Shown in pieces: positions 33,453 through 40,598 of a stretch of 46,905 bases of DNA. The notes beneath the pieces were generated by a model. The model was given only the letters and a program-made list of their open reading frames with translations, had not been told where the DNA came from and made no database searches. A program made the translations under genes and the position numbers. Numbering within the stretch: the first letter of the stretch is position 1; every line of letters begins with the position of its first letter. Source of the DNA: Hyphomicrobiaceae bacterium. GTDB taxonomy: Bacteria; Pseudomonadota; Alphaproteobacteria; Rhizobiales; Hyphomicrobiaceae. The stretch spans positions 1-46,905 of the forward strand of contig JACKJI010000014.1 of the NCBI GenBank assembly GCA_020638035.1, in the 5' to 3' direction.

Positions 33453-33473
33453 GGGCGCTCCTGAGGGCGCTCC
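33453..33473. repeat. direct repeat GGGCGCTCC-TGA-GGGCGCTCC
   Basis: Two identical 9-base copies separated by 3 bases, between ssrA and sspB, just after a small AT hairpin (AGATAA-GCGT-TTATCT, 33435-33450). No function assigned. Confidence 0.7.
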
Positions 33474-33494
33474 AAGAGCAGAGCTAACGGGCTA

Positions 33495-34142
33495 TTGACG
33501 CGGGCGCAGATGACATCGGGACCAACCATCGACTACGAGGCCCTTCAGCAGGAAGCCATGCGCGGCGTCGTTCGATCGGTCCTCAAGGAAACCGAGCGAA
33601 GCGGGCTTCCCGGCGAGCACCACTTCTACATTTCATTCAACACGCGCGCACCTGGCGTCATCCTCTCTCGGCGCCTCAAGGAGAAGTACCAGCACGAGAT
33701 GACCATCGTGCTCCAGCACCGTTTCTGGGGCCTCACCGTCACTGACGACCGCTTCGAGGTCAATCTGACCTTCGATGGCATTCCCGAGCGACTCGTCGTG
33801 CCGTTCCACGCGATCCGGGTCTTCGTTGATCCGAGCGTGCGGTACGGACTGCAGTTCGATATCGCTGACATCGGGCCCGATCCCGCAGCCCTCCCATCGG
33901 AAGACGTCGCGGAGAAGAGCGCCACAAGCAAGTCCGAACCGGATGCCTCCCGCAGCACTACCACGCGCAAGCGCACGGGGCGCCGTTCCACGAAGCCTGC
34001 CGACCGGGCACCGGCCGAAGCGGAACGTGCTGCAAAGAAAGAACCTGCTCCCGAACCGACCGAAGATGGGAAGGTCCAGCCTGCTGCCCAGGTGGCGGGG
34101 GGCGCGAACATCGTCAGCCTGGATTCTTTTCGTAAGCGCTAG
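33495..34142 (+). CDS. sspB: SspB (alpha type), ClpXP adaptor for ssrA-tagged proteins
   Basis: Tethers ssrA-tagged proteins to ClpXP for degradation. The 215-residue protein has the alpha-type SspB substrate-binding domain in its first 125 residues (YEALQQEAMRGVVRSVLKE, HHFYISFNTRAPGVILS, LTFDGIPERLVVPFHAI), then a charged Lys/Glu/Ala/Pro linker of about 75 residues and a C-terminal IVSLDSFRKR, matching the short ClpX-docking tail of this family. The start at 33495 (TTG-like) or ATG 33510 cannot be decided. Directly downstream of ssrA, so the tag and its delivery adaptor are encoded side by side. Confidence 0.94.
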   Translation: MTRAQMTSGPTIDYEALQQEAMRGVVRSVLKETERSGLPGEHHFYISFNTRAPGVILSRRLKEKYQHEMTIVLQHRFWGLTVTDDRFEVNLTFDGIPERLVVPFHAIRVFVDPSVRYGLQFDIADIGPDPAALPSEDVAEKSATSKSEPDASRSTTTRKRTGRRSTKPADRAPAEAERAAKKEPAPEPTEDGKVQPAAQVAGGANIVSLDSFRKR

Positions 34143-34325
34143 GCCAGGAGAAGCTGGCGAGCGCTACCTCGCCAAGCCCTGAACGCACCACGGCCGCAGC
34201 CTGGAACGTCAACACTTGCTGTTTCAGCGCTTGGCAGAGATCGAGTGACGCGCGCACCACCAGCAAGCGTCACCCCTCGCCCCATTCATCAGATTTCCAT
34301 TTGCCACTGAGATCCGCAGTGCGCT

Positions 34326-34589
34326 TCAGCTCGCGTAGCCCGGCTGCTTGTCCGCCTCGCCGGCGCCATCTTCGCGGCCTGGCACGCCGTCTGTCTGAAA
34401 TTTGAAATTGAGCAGCAGCTTACCGTTTTCGAGTTCCGAACACTCGACGTGACGTACGAACGGATCGGAGGCCTCGATGTTGGCCTCCGCGACGCAGCGA
34501 TCGACCGTCGGCATGGGCTTTACATGCACGCCGCTGTCACCGTTGGGCATGGCAAGCGTAACAATCATGACAATGATCTTGGGCTCCAT
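34326..34589 (-). CDS. small hypothetical protein (87 aa)
   Basis: Begins MEPKIIVMIVTLAMPNGDSG; ATG 34589 has AGGAGG 8 bases upstream, a strong ribosome site. One short hydrophobic stretch at the N terminus (KIIVMIVTLAM) could be a weak export or membrane signal. Two cysteines (DRCVAEAN and VECSEL) might pair. The C terminus is acidic and Gly-rich. I do not recognise a family. A longer in-frame version reaching 34793 lacks coding character. It stands alone between sspB and fumC, convergent with sspB. Confidence 0.65.
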   Translation of the reverse strand: MEPKIIVMIVTLAMPNGDSGVHVKPMPTVDRCVAEANIEASDPFVRHVECSELENGKLLLNFKFQTDGVPGREDGAGEADKQPGYAS

Positions 34590-35186
34590 GGCGTAATCCT
34601 CCTGTCCATGGGCGGAAATGACAAAGAGGCTCGTAGACCTCCACGCACGCGGGCAACGCCACTGGGAACAAACCGCTACAAACAAGACCAGATGAAAGCT
34701 CCTGAGCGACCTGACAGGAGCGGCGGTGAAAACGCGCCAAGCGGTCTGGCGGCCAAAAGCCACGCTCCAGCACCGAACCCCGGCAAAACGCACACGCCTG
34801 GAAGGCAGACACGATCAACAGACCAAAAAGACCGACAGCACGCCCCGTTGCTCGAGCCGATTTCAAAAACGCGTGGCCGATCTGCGAGGGCAATCCCGGG
34901 CCCGGCGCCCCGAACTGCTTCGATATCGCCTGCGCGCTACGCTGAGGCAGCCCGACTCGACGTGCTGTGGCTGATCCAGATGGCCGTTAGAAAATGGCAT
35001 TAATTAGAAGCAATTAGGCTCGGCCTCGTGATATTACCGCGAGCCGCCACGCGCATTCGGACTGCCACGGCGCCGACTTCTGTTCAACTGGAGGCGCATG
35101 GCCGCGCATGCTACCTCACGCCCAGCGCGCCTTTGCCGCGCGACACGCCCGACATCGCTCACGACAAACACCTCAAGAGGCGACGT
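34590..35186. other. long intergenic region upstream of fumC
   Basis: Nearly 600 bases without a convincing gene. The notable part is 34995-35020, AT-rich with AATTAG twice (35002 and 35012), one helical turn apart, a possible promoter or operator for fumC. The rest shows no structure I can name. Confidence 0.4.
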
Positions 35187-36590
35187 ATGACGACGGCCAA
35201 GCCGACCCGCACCGAAACCGACACCTTCGGCCCCATCGAGGTCGACGCCACGCGCTATTGGGGCGCGCAGGCTGAACGCTCGCTCGGCAATTTCAAAATC
35301 GGTTGGGAGAAGCAGCCCAAGCCCATCATTCGGGCGTTGGGCATCGTCAAACGCGCGGCGGCAGAAGCCAACATGGCGCTCGGCAAGCTCGACCCCAAGC
35401 TCGGCGACATCATCATCAAGGCCGCGCAAGAGGTGATCGACGGCAAGCTCGATGATCACTTCCCCCTCGTCGTCTGGCAGACCGGCTCGGGCACGCAGTC
35501 CAACATGAATGCCAACGAGGTGATCTCCAATCGCGGGATCGAGATGCTCGGCGGCGAGATGGGATCGAAGAAGCCGATCCACCCCAACGATCACGTCAAC
35601 ATGAGCCAGTCGTCGAACGACACGTTCCCGACCGCCATGCACATCGCTTGCGCGGAGGAAGTCTCGCGCCGCCTGATCCCTGCTCTCAAGCATCTCCATG
35701 CGGCGCTCGATGCGAAGGCGAAGGCGTGGAAGGACATCATCAAGATTGGCCGCACGCACACCCAAGACGCAACGCCACTGACGCTCGGCCAGGAGTTCTC
35801 CGGCTATGCGCAGCAGATTGCCAATGGCATCCGCCGCATCGAGATGACGCTGCCGATGCTGATGGAACTTGCGCAGGGTGGCACGGCGGTCGGCACCGGG
35901 CTTGCCTCGCCGCAGGGCTTTGCAGAAAAGGTCGCCGAACGTATCGCCGCGATTACCGGGCTGCCGTTCACGTCGGCTCCGAACAAGTTCGAGGCACTCG
36001 CAGCCCACGACGCCATGGTGTTCACGCACGGAGCCATCACGACCGTCGCCATGAGTTCATTCAAGATTGCCAACGACATCCGGCTGCTGGGCTCCGGCCC
36101 TCGCTCCGGTCTCGGCGAACTGGCACTGCCCGAGAACGAGCCTGGCTCGTCCATCATGCCCGGCAAGGTCAACCCGACGCAGTGCGAGGCCTTGACCCAG
36201 GTCGCCGCGCACATCCTCGGCAACAACGCGGCGATCGCCTTTGCCGGCAGCCAGGGCCACTTCGAACTCAACGTCTACAATCCGATGATGGCCTACAACT
36301 TCCTCCAGTCGACCCGCCTGCTGGCCGATGCGGCCGTGTCCTTCACGGATAACGCCGTGGTCGGCATCGAGCCGCGCCTCGACAACATCGCGACGGGCCT
36401 TGCCAACTCGCTCATGCTGGTGACGCCGCTGAAGGAGAAATATGGTTACGATCTTGCTGCCAAGGTCGCCAAGGCCGCACACAAGAACGGGACCACCTTG
36501 CGCGAGGAGGCCATGAAGCTCGGCATTTCGGGAGAGGATTTCGACGCGATCGTTCGGCCGGAGCGGATGATCGGCCCAGACCCGGCCTGA
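35187..36590 (+). CDS. fumC: class II fumarate hydratase
   Basis: Iron-independent fumarase of the TCA cycle, interconverting fumarate and malate. The 467-residue length matches FumC. Diagnostic segments: TRYWGAQAERSLGNF, GSGTQSNMNANEV, NDHVNMSQSSNDTFPTAMH, GRTHTQDATPLTLGQEFSGY with the catalytic His, and the superfamily signature GSSIMPGKVNP with the catalytic Ser loop. ATG 35187 has AGAGG 6-7 bases upstream; in-frame sequence from 35028 is leader. A candidate terminator follows. Confidence 0.98.
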   Translation: MTTAKPTRTETDTFGPIEVDATRYWGAQAERSLGNFKIGWEKQPKPIIRALGIVKRAAAEANMALGKLDPKLGDIIIKAAQEVIDGKLDDHFPLVVWQTGSGTQSNMNANEVISNRGIEMLGGEMGSKKPIHPNDHVNMSQSSNDTFPTAMHIACAEEVSRRLIPALKHLHAALDAKAKAWKDIIKIGRTHTQDATPLTLGQEFSGYAQQIANGIRRIEMTLPMLMELAQGGTAVGTGLASPQGFAEKVAERIAAITGLPFTSAPNKFEALAAHDAMVFTHGAITTVAMSSFKIANDIRLLGSGPRSGLGELALPENEPGSSIMPGKVNPTQCEALTQVAAHILGNNAAIAFAGSQGHFELNVYNPMMAYNFLQSTRLLADAAVSFTDNAVVGIEPRLDNIATGLANSLMLVTPLKEKYGYDLAAKVAKAAHKNGTTLREEAMKLGISGEDFDAIVRPERMIGPDPA

Positions 36591-36663
36591 TCGGCCGAGG
36601 TCCGCGCGGCCCCGGCACACCGCTCCCCATTTCCTGCTTCACATCACAGCAGCACCGTTTTCC

Positions 36664-36698
36664 AGCCGTCGGCGATCCGAAAGCCGGCGGCTATTTGC
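36664..36698 (+). terminator. putative fumC terminator
   Basis: AGCCG-TC-GGC, 9-base loop, GCC-GG-CGGCT forms an interrupted stem followed by ATTTGCTGTTG. Imperfect, with a weak T tract. Confidence 0.45.
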
Positions 36699-36807
36699 TG
36701 TTGGGTTCCGCGGGGAGACTATTCGTGGTCATCTTGACGTTGTGCAGGCCTGCAAAGCATGGGAAATATCACCTTCCGCTCGGTCCCGATGCCAGGGTGG
36801 ACCTCGC

Positions 36808-36834
36808 TGTAACGTCTTCTGCGCTGCCAGCGTA
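36808..36834 (+). promoter_or_regulatory. putative ECF sigma promoter of the sigma-nrsF operon
   Basis: TGTAACG (36808-36814) and CGTA (36831-36834) with 17 bases between the AAC and CGT blocks. The motif closely matches one before the bufA2 leader (38089-38115), as expected for a sigma factor controlling its own gene and the adjacent cluster. The implied start site leaves only about 12 bases before the TTG codon. Confidence 0.6.
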
Positions 36835-36852
36835 ACGGTAGAAGGAAAACAC

Positions 36853-37395
36853 TTGCGCGACACACCCGAGGATCTGGCAACCTTGATGCGGGCTGGCCGG
36901 GATGGCGACGAGGCCGCGTACCGTCGCGCGCTCCAGCTCATCAGCGATCGGGTGCGCGGCTATGTTGCATATGGGTATCAAGCGTATGGCTACCACGGCG
37001 AGGAGGTGGAGGACGTCGTGCAGGAGACGCTGCTCACGGTCCATCTGAAGCGTCAGACCTGGGATGAGACCCGGCCGCTGGAGCCGTGGCTGAAGGCAAT
37101 CACACGCAACAAGCTCGTCGATCACCTGCGCCGCAAGGGCCATCGCAAGGTCGTGCCGATTGATGACTTCGCCGAAACGCTTGCTGCTCCCGCTGACCCT
37201 GGCGCCGAACTGGGTCCGCGCGATGATCTGCTCGCCCCGCTGCGCGAGAGGGACCGCGCCATCGTCGAATCGATTTCGATCGAAGGGCATTCCGCGCGCG
37301 AGGTTGCCGATCGACTCGGCATGAGTGAGGGCGCGGTCCGTGTGGCGCTGCACCGGGCGCTGAAGTCGCTCGCTGCATTCCATCGGGACGGTTGA
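36853..37395 (+). CDS. ECF-type RNA polymerase sigma factor (SigF/NrsF-associated)
   Basis: A 180-residue ECF sigma factor. Region 2 spans about residues 15-85 (DEAAYRRALQLISDRV, EEVEDVVQETLLTVHLKRQ, PLEPWLKAITRNKLVDHLRRKG) and region 4 about 125-175 (RAIVESISIEGHSAREVADR, LGMSEGAVRVALHRALKSL). The start is TTG 36853 with GAAGGA about 7 bases upstream; ATG 36742 would add 37 poor residues. Its stop overlaps the region just before the nrsF ATG. In Caulobacter the related SigF-NrsF pair responds to metal/redox stress and controls bufferin genes; gene order here suggests the same. Confidence 0.92.
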   Translation: MRDTPEDLATLMRAGRDGDEAAYRRALQLISDRVRGYVAYGYQAYGYHGEEVEDVVQETLLTVHLKRQTWDETRPLEPWLKAITRNKLVDHLRRKGHRKVVPIDDFAETLAAPADPGAELGPRDDLLAPLRERDRAIVESISIEGHSAREVADRLGMSEGAVRVALHRALKSLAAFHRDG

Positions 37396-37397
37396 AG

Positions 37398-38036
37398 ATG
37401 CGAACCGACGATTTCATCAAGGCGCTTGCCGCCGACACTGCGACACCGCAGCCGCGCCCCCGGCGTGCGCTCGGCTTGGCGCTGGCTGTCGGCGTTGCAC
37501 TGGCCGGCATCCTCTTCGCCGTGTTCCTTGGTCCGCGCGCCGACATTGCCGCTGCGATCGGCACCTGGCGCTTCCAGTTGAAACTCATTGTGATGGCCGT
37601 CCTGCTCGCCTCAACGGTCGTCGTATTGTTGCGTCTCACTCATCCCGACGTTCGCCCGCGGTCCGCGCTGTTGCCGCTGGCGCTCGCCCCCCTGCTGTTG
37701 GTCACAGGTATCGCCGCAGAGCTGATGAGTACACCGCCCGAGAGCTGGTCTGCGCGTGCGATGGGCACCAACTCGCTCGTCTGCTTGACCATCGTGCCGC
37801 TGCTGGCGTTGACGCCACTGGTCGTGGTCTTTGCCGCCTTGCGCAATGCCGCGCCGGCGTCTCCTGCGCTGGCGGGGGCCGCTGCCGGCATTCTCGCGGG
37901 CGCGGTATCGGCGACATATTACGCCACGCTATGTACGGACGACTCGCCGCTGTTCGTCGCCACCTGGTACACGATCGCCATCGGTGGACTTGCTTGCATA
38001 GCCGCCATCGTCGGCCGCCAGCTTCTGAAGTGGTAG
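37398..38036 (+). CDS. nrsF: NrsF-type (DUF1109) anti-sigma factor, membrane protein
   Basis: A 212-residue inner-membrane protein with six hydrophobic helices spread over the sequence after a short cytoplasmic N terminus MRTDDFIKALAADT, the hallmark start of DUF1109/NrsF. The conserved cytoplasmic segment binds the sigma factor; periplasm-facing cysteines (LVCLTIV, TLCTDDS region) are candidates for sensing metal or oxidation. ATG 37398 is 3 bases after the sigma stop, so the pair is coupled. It should hold the sigma factor inactive until stress. Confidence 0.92.
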   Translation: MRTDDFIKALAADTATPQPRPRRALGLALAVGVALAGILFAVFLGPRADIAAAIGTWRFQLKLIVMAVLLASTVVVLLRLTHPDVRPRSALLPLALAPLLLVTGIAAELMSTPPESWSARAMGTNSLVCLTIVPLLALTPLVVVFAALRNAAPASPALAGAAAGILAGAVSATYYATLCTDDSPLFVATWYTIAIGGLACIAAIVGRQLLKW

Positions 38037-38411
38037 CCGCTCCGCGAATGGAGTTCACGAATTCGTGAGACGCCATGCGGTCCTGGTGTGAAACGAACTC
38101 CGCCGGGTCTGCGTACTCCTTTACAGAACGATAACAGGCGTGGGAGGAAGGCACCCTTTTCGTGGCTGCCGTAAGCGATAGCCGTTGAGCTGGCCTCGCT
38201 GTGAGCCCGGTCCCTTCCCAACAACTCCAAACATCCGCCGCAGCGCTGGTGCGCTGCCGCGATCACGAAGTCCGACACGGAAGGGAGATTCATCCTTTTC
38301 CGTCGGCAACCGACGTGCGCCCGAATGGACGCGCGGCCGGCTCACCCTGGTCTGGCACATCAACAACGCCGGTCCGGAACAAACACGACTAACGCACTTC
38401 AGGAGTCTCTG
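38037..38411 (+). promoter_or_regulatory. long bufA2 5' region with structured leader
   Basis: About 375 bases between nrsF and bufA2. It has the ECF-type motif at 38089-38115, then a roughly 290-base leader with a hairpin GCAGCGC-TGGT-GCGCTGC (38240-38257, outer pairs extending it after one mismatch) and a second CGTCGG-CAA-CCGACG (38301-38315). No gene is seen inside. The structures may affect stability or translation of the precursor mRNA. Confidence 0.55.
38089..38115 (+). promoter_or_regulatory. putative ECF sigma promoter of the buf genes
   Basis: TGAAACG (38089-38095) and CGTA (38112-38115), with the same 17-base spacing as the motif before the sigma gene; six of seven bases in the upstream block and all four in the downstream block agree. 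It implies a transcript starting near 38122. Confidence 0.55.
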
Positions 38412-38666
38412 ATGAACAAGTCCACCATCGCCGCTGCTGCTGCCGCACTGATCGTCTCTGGCGTCGCTCTCGCTCCCGCAGCGTTCGCTGATGACGGCGC
38501 CATGGGCCATTGCGTCGGCGCCAATGCCTGCAAGGGCCAGGGCGCGTGCAAGACTGCGTCGAACGAGTGCAAGGGCCACAACGCCTGCAAGGGCAAAGGC
38601 TTCACGGTCACGACAGCTGACGAGTGCGCGAAGGTCAACGGCGCCAAGTTCGAGCCCTCGAAGTAA
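38412..38666 (+). CDS. bufA2: BufA2-type bufferin precursor (periplasmic metallophore RiPP)
   Basis: An 84-residue precursor: Sec signal peptide (MNKSTIAAAAAALIVSGVALAPAAFA, cut after residue 26) and a 58-residue Cys-rich core with cysteines at 34, 40, 46, 53, 59 and 72. The core contains a repeated decapeptide, NACKGQGACK (38-47) and NECKGHNACK (51-60), followed by GKGF and a DEC near the end, the BufA2 pattern. In studied bufferins MNIO enzymes convert core cysteines to thiooxazole-type heterocycles that chelate copper in the periplasm. AGGAG lies 6 bases before the ATG. It heads bufA2-bufB-bufC under presumed ECF control. Metal specificity here is inferred from the family. Confidence 0.93.
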   Translation: MNKSTIAAAAAALIVSGVALAPAAFADDGAMGHCVGANACKGQGACKTASNECKGHNACKGKGFTVTTADECAKVNGAKFEPSK

Positions 38667-38689
38667 TTCGCTGTTTGAAAGCGGATTAA

Positions 38690-38729
38690 GGGGTGGCTGC
38701 GACAGCCGATGCGCTGTTGCAGCCATCCC
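38690..38729 (+). terminator. strong intercistronic hairpin between bufA2 and bufB
   Basis: A 17-bp stem with two G-U pairs (38690-38706 with 38713-38729) and a 6-base loop CGATGC, 24 bases after the bufA2 stop. No T tract follows, so it looks like a partial terminator or mRNA-stabilising element that would keep precursor levels above those of the maturation enzymes. Confidence 0.8.
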
Positions 38730-38785
38730 ATCCCCGGTTCCACTGACTGCCCTTTCCTGCCCCCTGCTCGTCACGGAGAGTCGTA

Positions 38786-39700
38786 ATGCACCAATTATCC
38801 GCCGGTTCTCAAGCCAAGCCTCCGCACGCAAAGCCGGAGTTCCTAGGTTTCGGTCTTGGCCTGCGCCCGCCGCATTACGAGGCCATCCTGAACGGCGACC
38901 CGCCGATCGACTGGTTCGAGATCATCTCTGAAAACTACTTGGTGCCTGGCGGACAGCCGATGCGCATCTTGGATCGGATCTGCGAGCGTTATCCGGTCGT
39001 CATGCACGGCGTCTCGATGTCGATTGCCTCCACCGCACCGCTCGATCTCGACTACCTCGACAGCCTTAAGGCGCTCGCGCGCCGAGTCGAGCCCCGCTGG
39101 ATTTCCGACCATCTGTGCTGGAACGGTGTGCATGGCGTCAATCTTCACGATCTGCTGCCGATCCCCTACACGAACGAGGCACTCGATCACGTGACTTCGC
39201 GCATTCACAAGGTGCAGGAGGTGCTCGGTAGGCCGCTGGTGGTCGAGAACGTTTCCTCTTATGTCGCGTTCGCCGACGAGGACATGCGTGAATGGGAGTT
39301 CCTCGCGGAGCTGACGCGGCGCACCGGCTGCTTCCTGCTGTTCGATGTCAATAATGTCTACGTCGGCGCTCGCAACCATGGTTACGACGCTCTCGAATTC
39401 CTCAACGGGATTCCGAAGGACCGCGTCGCGCAGTTCCATCTCGCCGGGCACGAGGATCACGGAGACTACGTCATCGACACCCATGACCACGATGTCTGCG
39501 ATGACGTTTTCGAGCTCTACCGTGCGGCGCTCAAGCGCTTTGGCCCGGTATCGACAATGATCGAGCGCGATGATCACATCCCACCGCTCGATGATGTCGT
39601 TGCAGAGCTGGACCGTGCACGTGCAATCGCGGCTGAAGTGTTTGCAAAACGCCAGACCGGTGCGTCGGGCGAAACGCCATCGATCCGGGAGCATGCCTGA
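38786..39700 (+). CDS. bufB: MNIO (DUF692) family bufferin maturase BufB
   Basis: A 304-residue TIM-barrel enzyme of the multinuclear non-heme iron oxidative family, which modifies cysteines of the precursor. Metal-ligand candidates appear in order: VMHGVSMS, ISDHLCWNG, NLHDLLP, LVVENVSSY, LLFDVNNVY, FHLAGHED with THDHDV, and TMIERDDHIP. Length and order fit DUF692. GGAGAG lies 7 bases before ATG 38786. It overlaps bufC by one base (TGATG), implying coupled translation and a complex. The C terminus after about residue 285 is a short polar tail. Confidence 0.95.
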   Translation: MHQLSAGSQAKPPHAKPEFLGFGLGLRPPHYEAILNGDPPIDWFEIISENYLVPGGQPMRILDRICERYPVVMHGVSMSIASTAPLDLDYLDSLKALARRVEPRWISDHLCWNGVHGVNLHDLLPIPYTNEALDHVTSRIHKVQEVLGRPLVVENVSSYVAFADEDMREWEFLAELTRRTGCFLLFDVNNVYVGARNHGYDALEFLNGIPKDRVAQFHLAGHEDHGDYVIDTHDHDVCDDVFELYRAALKRFGPVSTMIERDDHIPPLDDVVAELDRARAIAAEVFAKRQTGASGETPSIREHA

Positions 39701-40485
39701 TGCCAAGCCTCGCCGAACTGCAAAACCTGATGCAGACCGCGATCATTGGCTACGACGCAGTCCCGCGCACGCAGCTTCTGAGGGAACTGAAGTCGGCACA
39801 GCGTACGTCGAAGGACGAGATGCTGGATGTCTACTTTAATGCCTACCGCTCCCGCCTGTCGGAGATCCTCGAGGACGACCTCGAAATCGTCGCTCGCTAT
39901 CTTGGTGAGGAGCTGTTCGGGCACGTCGCGGCGGGTTACCTCGACACTCACCCCTCCGATGTGCGCAATGCGCGCTATTTCTCACGTCATGCGGCGCAGT
40001 TCCTTGCGGAGACCGAGCCGTTCTCCCGCTGGCCACAGGTCGCGGATCTCGCCGCAATCGAACTGGCACTTGGCGAAGCATTCGATGCCGCCGAGGCGAC
40101 GCCCTTCAACCTTGCTGAGCTTGTGGCAACACCGGCTGATGCCTGGGAGCGACTTCACTTCCGGCCACACCCCTCGTTGCGCCGTATCGATGCCAAGACC
40201 AATGCCTTCGCCATCTGGACCGCAATGAGGATCGATGAGACCGAACCTCCCACACCACGCATCCTCGATACGCACGAGCCACTTCTCGTCTGGCGCGAGG
40301 ATGCAACGTCGAGGCTGCGCGCTCTAGACCCCGCCGAGGCGCGCGGCCTCGACACCTTGTGTGCCGGTCACTGCGTGGCGGAGGCGGCAGCGGTAATGGA
40401 GGCGGGTCCCAACCGGGTCGATGCCGACGGCGCGGTTGCATATTTGGCAAGCTGGGTTGCTGCCGGGCTTCTGATTGCCGCTTGA
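39700..40485 (+). CDS. bufC: BufC/HvfC family (DUF2063) partner of the MNIO maturase
   Basis: A 261-residue protein with the DUF2063 N-terminal domain (MPSLAELQNLMQTAI, EMLDVYFNAYRSRLSEILEDDLEIVARYLGEELFG in pieces, FLAETEPFSRWPQVADLAAIELA), formerly labelled putative DNA-binding, and a C-terminal region that in related systems presents the precursor to the MNIO enzyme. Start ATG 39700 overlaps the bufB stop by one base. It ends the operon before a clear terminator. Confidence 0.93.
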   Translation: MPSLAELQNLMQTAIIGYDAVPRTQLLRELKSAQRTSKDEMLDVYFNAYRSRLSEILEDDLEIVARYLGEELFGHVAAGYLDTHPSDVRNARYFSRHAAQFLAETEPFSRWPQVADLAAIELALGEAFDAAEATPFNLAELVATPADAWERLHFRPHPSLRRIDAKTNAFAIWTAMRIDETEPPTPRILDTHEPLLVWREDATSRLRALDPAEARGLDTLCAGHCVAEAAAVMEAGPNRVDADGAVAYLASWVAAGLLIAA

Positions 40486-40542
40486 GAACCTAGCCTGCCG
40501 ATGGCAAGCCAACTGGTGCCAATTTGATTGCACCTCCAGGCA

Positions 40543-40580
40543 AGACGCCCGCCTCTGCCGAGACGGGCGTCTATTTCATT
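40543..40580 (+). terminator. intrinsic terminator of the buf operon
   Basis: AGACGCCCG (40543-40551) pairs with CGGGCGTCT (40564-40572), 9 bp with a 12-base loop, followed by ATTTCATTCC. It lies 57 bases after bufC and 27 before the convergent gene's stop. Confidence 0.85.
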
Positions 40581-40598
40581 CCAAACTCACGTTACCGG

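Noticed and set aside
34155..34174. Hairpin TGGCGAG-CGCTAC-CTCGCCA after sspB as a terminator
   Set aside because: The 7-bp stem has no T tract on either strand, so support for termination is weak.
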